64,000 nt of DNA from Nocardioides currus. Its GTDB lineage: Bacteria; Actinomycetota; Actinomycetes; Propionibacteriales; Nocardioidaceae. The notes under the pieces were generated by a model. That model searched no databases, was not told where the DNA came from, and saw only the letters and a program-made list of their open reading frames with translations. The position numbers and the translations under genes are program-made. The stretch is taken from assembly GCF_003057875.1 (NCBI RefSeq), contig NZ_PYXZ01000001.1, forward strand, positions 496,001-560,000, in the 5' to 3' direction. The first letter of the stretch is position 1. Each line of letters opens with the position of its first letter. Positions 48,811 to 57,254 of the stretch are shown piece after piece.

Positions 48811-49514
48811 TCCGCTGCCTGATCCCCGGCCTGCTCGCGGCGCAGCCAGCACCACGCGAGCAGCGCGGCGATGCTGCCGTTGACGATGGCCACGAGCACG
48901 TCGCTCAGGTGGTGCATGCCGCGGTAGAGCCGCGCGGTCGCGACGAGCAACGGGATCGCCACGCACACGGCGACCACGAGGCGGCGCAGCGCGGGGCTCT
49001 TGATCTCGAGGGCCATCAGCGCCAGCGTGAAGTAGAGCCCGGTGGCCGCACCGGTGTGCCCGCTCGGGAAGCTGGAGGTCGGCGGCGAGTCGTCGAGCTT
49101 CTCGACGTCGGGTCGCTCGCGGTCGATCAGCAGCGTGGTGAAGAAGAAGACCAGCGCCTGGAGGCTGATGGCGATGAGCGGCACCACAGCGAACCACCAC
49201 TGCCGGGTCCGCCACCAGACCACCGCGACCACGACGAGGCACAGGCCGACGATGCTCACCGTCGCCCCGGTCCACGAGAAAACGAGCGTGACGGCGTCCC
49301 AGAACGACGTCCGCGACGACTCCAGGCTCCGGTTGACGCCCTCCTCCTCGATGCCCACGTCCTTGAGCGGACCGTCGGTGAGCAACCAGCCGATCCCCAG
49401 CACGACCAGCCACCACACGGCCATCGGGGCGGCGGCTCGCAGTGCGAGGTCGCGGCCGGCCTCCTTGGCGGAGGGGCGGGACGTGTCGTCCTGCCACCGG
49501 GTGCGAAGTGCCAT
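48795..49514 (-). CDS. PAP2 superfamily phosphatase (1)
   Basis: A 239-residue membrane phosphatase with about six helices. The PAP2 motifs are LLIDRERPD (KxxxxxxRP-like), PSGHTGAATG and ARLYRGMHHLSDVLVA (SR-x5-H-x3-D type). It dephosphorylates phosphatidate, undecaprenyl pyrophosphate or related lipid phosphates at the membrane. It overlaps the next PAP2 gene upstream by TGATG, so the two are co-translated. Similar role and topology but different sequence suggest distinct substrates. Confidence 0.88.
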   Translation of the reverse strand: MALRTRWQDDTSRPSAKEAGRDLALRAAAPMAVWWLVVLGIGWLLTDGPLKDVGIEEEGVNRSLESSRTSFWDAVTLVFSWTGATVSIVGLCLVVVAVVWWRTRQWWFAVVPLIAISLQALVFFFTTLLIDRERPDVEKLDDSPPTSSFPSGHTGAATGLYFTLALMALEIKSPALRRLVVAVCVAIPLLVATARLYRGMHHLSDVLVAIVNGSIAALLAWCWLRREQAGDQAADQTRA

Positions 49515-50215
49515 CAGCTCGACCTTTCCGACGAGGACGGGGCCGGCGGTCGCCAGCCCGTGAAACCGGCGTACGACGCCGCCGCGAGACCGCATCCCAG
49601 CACGACACCGGCGACCACGTCGGACAGGAAGTGTGCACCGGCGAAGAGCCTGTCGGCGCAGGTCGCGACCACCCACAGGGCGCCGAGGCCGACGAGCAGC
49701 CGCCACACGGTCCGATGCACGAACGGTCGCACCATCAGGAGCACGACGGTGACCACGATCGCGTTGTTGGTGGCGTGCCCTGAGGGGAACGAGAACCCGA
49801 GGTGCTGGGAGAAGGGGTCGTCGATCACGGGGCGGGTGCGCCGCACGAGCAGCTTGAGCAGCGCTGCGATGGCCCACCCCCCGGCCATCGTGGCGATCCC
49901 CCACCAGGCACGGGTGCGCCGGTGCTGCCCGAACCAGACGTAGAGGCTGACGGGCAGGCCGAGGAAGAGGTACATCACGAACGGCTGGCTGATCACCTCC
50001 CAGGTCTCGACGAGGCGCCGGAAGCCGTCGTGGTCGCGTGTGTAGCCGGTCGCCGCGTCGATGACGTCCTGGTCGAACGAGACGAGCGGGTCGAAGTTGG
50101 TGCGGACGAGGAACGCGAGCAGCGCGAGGGGTACGGCGACGACCACCGCGTAGACCACCGCACGTGTCATCCGTCGCCAGCGGGACGAGGCGACGGGATC
50201 CATGCGCGGCATCAT
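49514..50215 (-). CDS. PAP2 superfamily phosphatase (2)
   Basis: A 233-residue membrane phosphatase, coupled to the first. Motifs: KLLVRRTRPVIDD, FPSGHATNNA and ADRLFAGAHFLSDVVAG. Helices run through the protein after a short basic N-terminus. The start at 50215 is chosen (Met-Met); 50203 (MDPVASS) is an alternative and no clear ribosome site supports either. It is divergent from the phospholipase D gene, so three consecutive genes handle phospholipids or lipid phosphates. Confidence 0.85.
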   Translation of the reverse strand: MMPRMDPVASSRWRRMTRAVVYAVVVAVPLALLAFLVRTNFDPLVSFDQDVIDAATGYTRDHDGFRRLVETWEVISQPFVMYLFLGLPVSLYVWFGQHRRTRAWWGIATMAGGWAIAALLKLLVRRTRPVIDDPFSQHLGFSFPSGHATNNAIVVTVVLLMVRPFVHRTVWRLLVGLGALWVVATCADRLFAGAHFLSDVVAGVVLGCGLAAASYAGFTGWRPPAPSSSERSS

Positions 50216-50280
50216 TGCACTGACCGGTCCCCGGCAGGGGCGGCAACGCGCCTGCTTGACACGAGGGCCAAGATGACGCC

Positions 50281-52017
50281 GTGGACGTGCAGTCGTGGCT
50301 CCTGACCAGTGCCGAGCGGGAGAACCCGCACACCCGGATCGACGAGGTGCGCGACGACGGCACCGCGTGGAGCTGTGGCAACACCGTGCGGGCGATCGTC
50401 CACGGTCGTCCCTACTTCGCCGAGCTGCACGAGCGGATCAGCGCACTGGGCCGGGGCGATCATCTCTACTTCGCCGACTGGCAGGGCGATCCCGACCAGC
50501 AGCTGACCGACGACCCGGCCTCCACCCTCAGCAACACCCTCGTCGCCGCGGCGAAGCGCGGCGTCGACGTGCGCGGGCTCCTGTGGCGCTCCCACTGGCA
50601 CCGGCTGGGCTTCAGCGCCCACCGGCACCGCTACCTCGGCGAGGAGATCGGCGAGGCCGGCGGGGAGTGCCTGCGCGACATGCGCGTGCGCACCCGCGGG
50701 GCGCACCACCAGAAGTTCGTGGTGATCCGCCACCGCGACGACCCGGCCCGGGACGTGGCCTACGTCGGCGGGATCGACCTGTGCCACGGGCGCCGTGACG
50801 ACCACGACCACCGCGGCGACCAGCAGGCGGTCGAGCTCGCCAAGGCCTACGGCCCCACCCCTGCCTGGCACGACGTCCAGGTCGCGATCCAAGGACCGGC
50901 CGTGCACGACGTGGAGACCACCTTCCGCGAGCGCTGGGAGGACAGCACGCCGCTCACCCTCAACCCGGGCCGGATCCTGTCCAGTCTCCTCCACCGCGAG
51001 GACCTGTCGCCCGACCCGCTCGGCGTGCAGGCCCCGGCGCCCCAGCCGAGGATCGACGGGCACGACATCGTCCAGGTCGTCCGGACCTTCCCGGTGATCT
51101 ATCCCAAGACCTTCGACTTCGCGCCCGACGGCGAGCGCTCGGTCATGCTGAGCAACACCAAGGCCATCGCGAACGCCGACCGCCTCGTCTACGTCGAGGA
51201 CCAGTACCTCTGGTCCGAGGACGTCGGCAAGCACTTCGCGTCGGCGCTGCGGGACAACCCCGAGCTCCGCCTGGTGGTGGTGCTGCCGATGGTGCCCGAC
51301 CGCGAGGGCGCCATGGCCGAGGTGCCCCAGCTCTACGGACGGTCGCTGGCGATGAGGACCATCCTGGAGGCCGGGGGCGACCGGGTGGCGGTGTTCGGCC
51401 TGTGCAACGAGGCCGGGCTGCCGATCTACGTGCACTCCAAGACCTGCGTGATCGACCACCGCTGGGCCAGCGTCGGCTCCGACAACCTCAACCAGCGGTC
51501 GTGGACCAGCGACAGCGAGATCGCCTGCGTGGTCGTCGACGAGCGCGGCGACCTCGACGACCCCGCACCGGCCGACTCCTTCCCGCGCGTGCTCCTGCGC
51601 ACCCTCGTCGCCGAGCACCTCGGGTGTGAGCCCGACGACGTGCCCGAGGACCCGCACGAGCTGTTCGACGCGATGGTCGCGTGCGCCGACGCGCTGGACG
51701 AGTGGTACGCCGGGGGTGCGCCCGACAGGCTGACCGGCATCCGTGGCCTGTTGCACGGCCACCGGCCGCACCGTGTCGCCCCGGTCCCCCGGTCCGTCGC
51801 CGCCCGGATCCCGGGACACCGCAAGCGCCGCGAGCGGGTGGCGGCCGACGCGGAGGCGAACGTACGTCGCAGCACGGGCAGCGCCGTACGCCCCCCCGGT
51901 CGCCTGCGACGCCTCGCCCCACCGGAGCTCTCGGACGCCCAGCTCCGCTGGGCCCCCCGGCTCTACGAGACGCTGTTCGACCCGGACGGCCGTCCGCGGC
52001 CCGGCGAGGGGATCTGA
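50281..52017 (+). CDS. Phospholipase D family protein
   Basis: A 578-residue protein with two HKD catalytic motifs: HHQKFVVIRHRDD in the first half and HSKTCVIDHRW in the second, each followed by a GSxN-like or GGIDLCHG segment. The length and the segments DHLYFADWQGDPDQQL and NADRLVYVEDQYLW match the PLD/cardiolipin-synthase-like group of actinobacteria. It has no signal peptide. It may hydrolyse or transphosphatidylate phospholipids at the membrane. The GTG at 50281 (VDVQSW) is the first possible start. A polyphosphate kinase gene follows after four bases. Confidence 0.9.
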   Translation: MDVQSWLLTSAERENPHTRIDEVRDDGTAWSCGNTVRAIVHGRPYFAELHERISALGRGDHLYFADWQGDPDQQLTDDPASTLSNTLVAAAKRGVDVRGLLWRSHWHRLGFSAHRHRYLGEEIGEAGGECLRDMRVRTRGAHHQKFVVIRHRDDPARDVAYVGGIDLCHGRRDDHDHRGDQQAVELAKAYGPTPAWHDVQVAIQGPAVHDVETTFRERWEDSTPLTLNPGRILSSLLHREDLSPDPLGVQAPAPQPRIDGHDIVQVVRTFPVIYPKTFDFAPDGERSVMLSNTKAIANADRLVYVEDQYLWSEDVGKHFASALRDNPELRLVVVLPMVPDREGAMAEVPQLYGRSLAMRTILEAGGDRVAVFGLCNEAGLPIYVHSKTCVIDHRWASVGSDNLNQRSWTSDSEIACVVVDERGDLDDPAPADSFPRVLLRTLVAEHLGCEPDDVPEDPHELFDAMVACADALDEWYAGGAPDRLTGIRGLLHGHRPHRVAPVPRSVAARIPGHRKRRERVAADAEANVRRSTGSAVRPPGRLRRLAPPELSDAQLRWAPRLYETLFDPDGRPRPGEGI

Positions 52018-52021
52018 GGAC

Positions 52022-53137
52022 ATGGGCAAGAAGAAGCGCGCCGACTCCTGGCACCGAGACCCCCGCGACCTCCTGCGGGCCGGTCCCGACTTCGACCTCG
52101 AGGCGATGGACCGCGGGGCCACACCCGGGTGGAAGGGCGACAAGTCGTCAGCGAAGTCGTTCGCGAAGGCGCGGGGCACGCTGCTGAGCGAGCTCCAGGA
52201 GCGCCTCTTCGCCGAGGGCTCGGCCGGGGGCGGGCGGTCGCTGCTGATCGTCGTCCAGGGCCTCGACACCGCCGGGAAGGGCGGCCTCGCCCGCCACGTC
52301 ATGAGCAAGGTCGACCCGCAGGGCGTCGCGCTGCGCACCTTCGGCGCGCCCACCGAGGAGGAGCGCAAGCACCACTTCCTGTGGCGCCTGCGCCGGGAGC
52401 TGCCCGCTCCCGGCCTGATCGGCGTCTTCGACCGCTCCCACTACGAGGACGTGCTGATCGCGCGCGTCGACGAGCTCGTGCCGCGCACGACCTGGGAGGG
52501 CCGCTTCGACGAGATCAACCAGTTCGAGAGCCAGCTCGTCGAGTCCGGCACCACGGTGCTGAAGCTCGCGCTCATGGTCGGCCACGACGAGCAGGGGATC
52601 CGGCTGATGCGGCGCCTCGACCGGCCCGACAAGCACTGGAAGTACAGCGCCAACGACCTGCCCACGCGACGGAAGTGGGACGACTACCAGGAGGCGTACG
52701 CCGACGTGTTCCGTCGCACGTCCACGGACGTGGCCCCGTGGCACGTCGTGCCGGCGGACCACAAGTGGTACGTGCGGCTGGCGATCACGGAGATCCTCAC
52801 CCAGACTCTGGTCGACATGGATCCGCAGTGGCCGTCGGTCCGCTGGGACCCGATGGTGCAGCGCCGCGAGCTGGCCGCCACCATGAGCAGCGCCGCGCTC
52901 GCCACCTCGTTGGCCGAGACCGACGAGCAAGTCGAGAAGGCCATCGAGGACGACCGCGCGGTCCGCAAGCAGGCCGCCCGAGCCGGCACGGTCGGTGACG
53001 ACGCCGACCCGGTCGAGGAGGCCGAGTCGCGGGCGCGGGTGGCCGAGGCGGCCGCGGCGGCGGCCGACGCGCTGGTCGACCTCCAGCGCACCCGACGGCA
53101 GAAGGCCGACCTGCTGGCCGAGCGCGGGGACGGCTGA
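52022..53137 (+). CDS. Polyphosphate kinase 2 (PPK2) family protein
   Basis: A 371-residue enzyme that uses polyphosphate to phosphorylate nucleotides, or makes polyphosphate in reverse. The Walker A loop is QGLDTAGKGGLARHVM, Walker B is IGVFDRSHYEDV, and the lid segment DKHWKYSANDLPTRRKWDDY is typical. An extra C-terminal stretch of about 80 residues, rich in Ala, Glu and Arg, is predicted helical. The ATG at 52022 follows the PLD stop by four bases, so the two are probably one transcript. Class (I, II or III) cannot be fixed by eye. Confidence 0.92.
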   Translation: MGKKKRADSWHRDPRDLLRAGPDFDLEAMDRGATPGWKGDKSSAKSFAKARGTLLSELQERLFAEGSAGGGRSLLIVVQGLDTAGKGGLARHVMSKVDPQGVALRTFGAPTEEERKHHFLWRLRRELPAPGLIGVFDRSHYEDVLIARVDELVPRTTWEGRFDEINQFESQLVESGTTVLKLALMVGHDEQGIRLMRRLDRPDKHWKYSANDLPTRRKWDDYQEAYADVFRRTSTDVAPWHVVPADHKWYVRLAITEILTQTLVDMDPQWPSVRWDPMVQRRELAATMSSAALATSLAETDEQVEKAIEDDRAVRKQAARAGTVGDDADPVEEAESRARVAEAAAAAADALVDLQRTRRQKADLLAERGDG

Positions 53138-53147
53138 CCGCTCCCGC

Positions 53148-53798
53148 TCACCCCCGGTCGAGCACGAGACCCCAGCGCCGGGGCACGACCTGCTCGAGCG
53201 CGCGCACGAGGTCGTCGTCGAGCAGCACGGCGCCCAGGACGCGTGCCACCTCGGGGTCCGCCCCGCGACCGGCGATGTAGAGCGGCCGGTCACTGCCGAG
53301 CTCGACCAGCGCCTCCCGGTCGGCCATGAGTCGCCCCGTCCTGGTCGCGGCGACCACCACGGCGTCGGCGGCGGTCGATCGCGCCGCCGACGCCAGGCTC
53401 TCGAGCGGGGTGTCGGCACCGAGGAACGTCGTGCGCCACCCGTTCTCGCCGAGCAGCAGCGCGAAGCAGAGCAGGGCCAGGTCGTGGCGCTCGCCCGGTG
53501 GACAGGCGAGGACCGCCCGTGGGCGCCGCCGGCCCTGCACCGGCAGCAGCTCGTGCCGGTGCACCAGCGCCGAGAGGCGCCGGCGGACCAGGTTGCTGGC
53601 GAAGTGCTCGTGCGCGACGGACAACGTCCCGCACTCCCAACGGTCCCCGAGCTCCTGGAGGAACGGGACCACCACGCGCTCCACCGCCTCGGGGAGCGGC
53701 ACGTCCCACAACAGCCCGACGAGCGCGCCGTCGGCCATCTCCTCGTCGAACGCCTCGATGCCGGCCCACAGGTCGGGCAGCGGGCTACGGTCCTCCAC
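53148..53798 (-). CDS. Stand-alone cobalamin-binding protein (CarH-like sensory module) A
   Basis: A 216-residue protein with a helical-bundle half and a B12-binding Rossmann half, as in the CarH/LitR photoreceptors, but with no MerR DNA-binding domain. The bundle carries the W-x9-E-H signature: W54, E64 and H65 in RWECGTLSVAHEHFAS. His105 in ERHDLALLCF is the expected lower cobalt ligand, followed by GWRTTFLGADTP. It starts with GTG. It has 10 bases between its stop and the convergent PPK2 stop. A second copy of the same type lies upstream on the same strand. It presumably senses light or cobalamin state by partner binding; this is inference. Confidence 0.82.
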   Translation of the reverse strand: MEDRSPLPDLWAGIEAFDEEMADGALVGLLWDVPLPEAVERVVVPFLQELGDRWECGTLSVAHEHFASNLVRRRLSALVHRHELLPVQGRRRPRAVLACPPGERHDLALLCFALLLGENGWRTTFLGADTPLESLASAARSTAADAVVVAATRTGRLMADREALVELGSDRPLYIAGRGADPEVARVLGAVLLDDDLVRALEQVVPRRWGLVLDRG

Positions 53799-53857
53799 CC
53801 CTGCACGATAGGCAGGCGCGTCGAACGGCGGATCGGCCCGTGGGCCGGATCCTCAAA

Positions 53858-54496
53858 TCAGGTGACGGCTCCCTGGGCCGCGCGCCCGGCGAACACCTCG
53901 AGCGCTGCCACGGGGTCCGCGGGCAGGAGCCGTGCGCCCACCACGCGGGCGACCTCCTCGTCGGCGCCCCGCCCGGCGACGTACACCGTATGGTCGGCGC
54001 CCAGCCGGCGCAGCGCCTCGGCGTTCGCCGTGAGCGCCGTGGACCGGGTCGAGGCGAGCACGACGGCGTCGACCGACGCGGCCCGGGCCGCCGACACGAC
54101 CGCGGCGTTGGGCGTATCCGCCCCCAGGAACAGCGTGCGCCACCCCGTCTGCCCGAGCAGCAGGGCGAAGCACAGCAGGACGAGGTCGTGGCGCTCGCCC
54201 GAGGGACACGCGAGCAGCGCCAGGGGACGTCGCTCGGCGCCGGCCCCGTCGGGGACCCCGCTCAGGGCCGAGAGGCGCCGGCGCAGGAGGTTGCTCGCGA
54301 AGTGCTCGTGCGCCACCGACAGCCGGCCCGACTCCCAGCGCTCGCCCATCTGCTGGAGGAAGGGGACGACGACGCCCGTGAGCGCCTCGGCCAGCGGGAC
54401 GTCCCACAACAGACCGGACAGGGCCACGTCGGCGCTCTCCTCGTCGAACGAGTCGACGCTGCGCCAGAGGTCGTCGAGACGTTCCGCAGGAATCAC
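53858..54496 (-). CDS. Stand-alone cobalamin-binding protein (CarH-like sensory module) B
   Basis: A 212-residue paralogue of A with the same layout. W54, E64 and H65 are in RWESGRLSVAHEHFAS; the lower ligand His103 is in GERHDLVLLCFALLLG; the phosphate-edge FLGADTPNAAV follows. The pair is collinear without insertions over the first 80 residues, suggesting an old tandem duplication. Position 55, which in Thermus CarH is a light-state His ligand (as I recall), is Glu in both. The GTG at 54496 starts it. The 59-base gap between A and B has no strong promoter, so they may form one transcript. No DNA-binding domain or photolyase is nearby. Confidence 0.82.
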   Translation of the reverse strand: MIPAERLDDLWRSVDSFDEESADVALSGLLWDVPLAEALTGVVVPFLQQMGERWESGRLSVAHEHFASNLLRRRLSALSGVPDGAGAERRPLALLACPSGERHDLVLLCFALLLGQTGWRTLFLGADTPNAAVVSAARAASVDAVVLASTRSTALTANAEALRRLGADHTVYVAGRGADEEVARVVGARLLPADPVAALEVFAGRAAQGAVT

Positions 54497-54540
54497 TCGC
54501 GCACCCTAGGCGTCCACGACTTCGCGCGTGGCGGAATGCC

Positions 54541-54570
54541 GCGGGAGACACCCCTGCGGGTGCCTCCCGC
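54541..54570. terminator. Hairpin at the end of the sulfate-transport operon
   Basis: GCGGGAG (54541-54547) pairs with CTCCCGC (54564-54570) and CACCC with GGGTG, with one mismatch between, around CTGC. It lies 7 bases past the cysA stop and ahead of the cobalamin-binding genes. Confidence 0.75.
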
Positions 54571-54577
54571 GAGCACG

Positions 54578-55561
54578 TCAGCCGGCCAGCGAGGCCCGCA
54601 TCGACGGGATCACGGTCGCGCCGTTCGCGGGGGTGAGCCACACCGTGGCGCCCTCGGTGAGGCCCAGGCTGCGCGCGTGGGTGCGGGTGAGCACGACCGC
54701 GACCTCGTCGCCGTCGACCGTGAGGACGGTCAGGCGCACCTCGAAGCCGATGCGGAGCATCCGCGAGATCGACCCCTCGACGGCGCCGGCGCTGTGGGGA
54801 GCGGTCGCGACCTCGATGTCGTGCGGCCGCAGCGACGCCCCACCCAGGGTGGTGACCTCACCGAGGAAGCTCATCACGAAGTCGTTGGCCGGCTGGTCGT
54901 AGAGCTCGTCGGGCGAGCCGACCTGCTCGACCCGGCCCTCGTTGATGACCACGATCTCGTCGGCGACCTCGAGGGCCTCCTCCTGGTCGTGGGTCACGAA
55001 GACCGTGGTCACCGCGACCTCGTCGTGCAGGCGACGGAGCCACTCGCGCAGCTCCTTGCGCACCTTGGCGTCGAGGGCACCGAACGGCTCGTCGAGCAGG
55101 AGCACCGTCGGCTCGACTGCGAGGGCACGCGCCAGGGCCATGCGCTGGCGCTGGCCGCCGGAGAGCTGCGAGGGCAGGCGGTGCGAGAACTGCGACAGGT
55201 GGACGAGCTTGAGCAGCTCGTCGACGCGGGCCGCGATCTCCTCCTTGGGCCGCTTGCGGATCTCGAGGCCGAAGGCGACGTTCTTGGCGACCGTCATGTG
55301 CTTGAAGACGGCGTAGTGCTGGAACACGAAGCCGACGTTGCGCTTCTGCGGCGGCAGCTTGGTCGCGTCGACGCCCTCGATCGACACGGTGCCGGAGTCG
55401 GCGGTGTCGAGCCCGGCGATGATGCGCAGCAGGGTGGACTTGCCACCGCCCGAGGGGCCGAGGAGTGCGGTCAGCTGACCCGTGGGCAGGGAGACGTTGA
55501 CGTCGTCGAGGGCGACGAAGTCGCCGAAGGTCTTGTTGAGACCCGTGATGTCGATACTCAT
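54578..55561 (-). CDS. cysA: Sulfate/thiosulfate ABC importer, ATP-binding protein
   Basis: A 327-residue CysA-type ATPase. Walker A is GPSGGGKST, the signature [15 protein letters not shown], Walker [14 protein letters not shown] and the H-loop [13 protein letters not shown]-terminal regulatory domain (about residues 240-327) carries LRPHDIEVA and ends in [11 protein letters not shown]. It is the last gene of the sbp-cysT-cysW-cysA operon and drives uptake of sulfate for cysteine synthesis. The start at 55561 is 9 bases from the cysW stop. Confidence 0.95.
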   Translation of the reverse strand: MSIDITGLNKTFGDFVALDDVNVSLPTGQLTALLGPSGGGKSTLLRIIAGLDTADSGTVSIEGVDATKLPPQKRNVGFVFQHYAVFKHMTVAKNVAFGLEIRKRPKEEIAARVDELLKLVHLSQFSHRLPSQLSGGQRQRMALARALAVEPTVLLLDEPFGALDAKVRKELREWLRRLHDEVAVTTVFVTHDQEEALEVADEIVVINEGRVEQVGSPDELYDQPANDFVMSFLGEVTTLGGASLRPHDIEVATAPHSAGAVEGSISRMLRIGFEVRLTVLTVDGDEVAVVLTRTHARSLGLTEGATVWLTPANGATVIPSMRASLAG

Positions 55562-55570
55562 GGATGGACC

Positions 55571-56380
55571 TCAGGCTTCGTTCTTGGGGCGGAGGAAGGC
55601 GACGACGATCAGGCAGGCGATGCTCACGAAGATGAGCAGGAACGAGGTCGCGTAGGCCTCCGACTGCTGGAAGTTCTGGTACTTCGCCTCGACCACCAAG
55701 GTGGCGGTCTGGGTGCGGCCGGTGATGTTGCCCGAGACGATCTTCACCGCGCCGAACTCGCCCAGCGACCGGGCGAGCGAGAGGACGACGCCGTACACGA
55801 CCGCCCACTTGATGGAGGGGAGGGTGATGCGCCAGAAGGTCTGCGGCGCGTTGGCCCCGAGGCTGCGGGCCGCCTGCTCCTGGTCGTCGCCGATCTCGTG
55901 GAGCACCGGCACGACCTCGCGGATGATCAGCGGCAGCGCGACGAAGCAGGTCGCCATGATCATGCCGGGCGAGTCGAAGATGACGCGGTAGCCGGTGCTC
56001 TCGATGCCCGGTCCGAACCAGCCGCTGCGGCCGTTGTAGACGAGCAGGAGGGCGAGGCCGACCACGACCGGCGACACGGACAGCGGCAGGTCGATCAGCG
56101 CCGAGAGCACCCGCTTGCCGGGGAACTCGTAGCGGACCAGCAGCAGCGAGATGCTGACGCCGAAGACCAGGTTGATCACCACGGCCCACACCGCGATCAT
56201 CAGCGTGAGCTGGAGCGCGCCGGTCACCTGGTCGTCGCTCAGGGCGTCGGTCAGGGTGGTGAGACCGTCGCTGAAGGTCTCGCGGACGACGAGGGCGACG
56301 GGCCACGCGACCAGGAAGAAGATGTAGCCGAGCGCCAGGATGCGCAGCGCCCACTTGGTGGGGGTGGAGACATCAACCAC
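55571..56380 (-). CDS. cysW: Sulfate ABC importer permease CysW
   Basis: A 269-residue permease with six helices. The EAA loop reads EQAARSLGANAPQTFWRITLPSI, which docks to CysA. Hallmarks of CysW are ETFSDGLTTL after the first helix and SLARSLGEFGAVKIVSGNI near the end. The GTG at 56380 overlaps the cysT stop by eight bases. It pairs with CysT to form the membrane channel. Confidence 0.95.
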   Translation of the reverse strand: MVDVSTPTKWALRILALGYIFFLVAWPVALVVRETFSDGLTTLTDALSDDQVTGALQLTLMIAVWAVVINLVFGVSISLLLVRYEFPGKRVLSALIDLPLSVSPVVVGLALLLVYNGRSGWFGPGIESTGYRVIFDSPGMIMATCFVALPLIIREVVPVLHEIGDDQEQAARSLGANAPQTFWRITLPSIKWAVVYGVVLSLARSLGEFGAVKIVSGNITGRTQTATLVVEAKYQNFQQSEAYATSFLLIFVSIACLIVVAFLRPKNEA

Positions 56381-57254
56381 GGCGCGACACCCGCCTCTGC
56401 ACGAGGTCCAGCGCGACGATCACGACGAGCGCGACGAAGAGCATCACCGAGGCCAGGGCCGCGGCGGAGGCGTTGTTGCCGTTCTCGATGAAGGTCAGCA
56501 CGCGCACCGACACCACCTCGGTCTCGTAGGGCCGGTTGCCCGAGAGCAGCACCAGCGAGCCGTACTCCGAGATCGCCCGGGCGAACGACAGCGCCGCGCC
56601 GGCCATCACGGCGGGCACGAGGCTGGGCAGGATGATGCGGCGGAAGATCGTGAGCCGCTTGGCGCCGAGCGAGGCGGCCGCCTCCTCGACGTCGGCGTCC
56701 AGCTCCTCGAGCACGGGCTGCACGGTGCGTACGACGAAGGGCAGCGTCACGAAGGCCAGGGCCAGCGTGACCGCGCGCTCGGTGAAGGCCCAGTGCAGGC
56801 CGAGGGGGCTGTTGGGTCCGTAGAGCGACAGCAGCACCAGGCCGGCCACGATGGTCGGCAGCGCGAAGGGCACGTCGATGATCACGTTGACGACCGACTT
56901 GCCGGGGAACCGGTCACGGACCAGCACCCACGCGATGATCGTGCCCATGACGATGTTGACCGCCGTCACGATCGCCGCCTGGGTGACGGTCAGCGTCACG
57001 GCCGCCCAGGTCTGGGAGTTGCTCAGCACGGAGAAGTAGCGGTCCCAGCCGCCCTCGGACGCCGCGGCGACCACGGCGGTCAGCGGGATCAGCACCAGGA
57101 GGCTGAACCACAGCATCGTGACGCCCAGGCCCAGGGCGGCGCCACGGGTCAGGGTGTTGCGGGGCGTGGCGCGACGCACCCGCCGGGTCCGGGATCGCGT
57201 GGATCCCGGACCGGCGGGCGGCGTGCTCGGCCCCGCGAGGAGGGCGGAGGTCAT
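56373..57254 (-). CDS. cysT: Sulfate ABC importer permease CysT
   Basis: A 293-residue permease with a basic N-terminal tail and six helices. The EAA loop is EEAAASLGAKRLTIFRRIILPSL, and SFARAISEYGSLVLLSGN is the CysT/CysU form of the helix 5 motif. Its ATG immediately follows the stop codon of the sulfate-binding protein gene with no intervening base. It overlaps cysW. Together they form a complete importer. Confidence 0.95.
   Translation of the reverse strand: MTSALLAGPSTPPAGPGSTRSRTRRVRRATPRNTLTRGAALGLGVTMLWFSLLVLIPLTAVVAAASEGGWDRYFSVLSNSQTWAAVTLTVTQAAIVTAVNIVMGTIIAWVLVRDRFPGKSVVNVIIDVPFALPTIVAGLVLLSLYGPNSPLGLHWAFTERAVTLALAFVTLPFVVRTVQPVLEELDADVEEAAASLGAKRLTIFRRIILPSLVPAVMAGAALSFARAISEYGSLVLLSGNRPYETEVVSVRVLTFIENGNNASAAALASVMLFVALVVIVALDLVQRRVSRRG

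Noticed and set aside
53830..53850. Short palindrome CGGCCC-GT-GGGCCG between the two cobalamin-binding genes as a terminator
   Set aside because: A 2-base loop is too tight and the stem short; it may be chance in GC-rich DNA.
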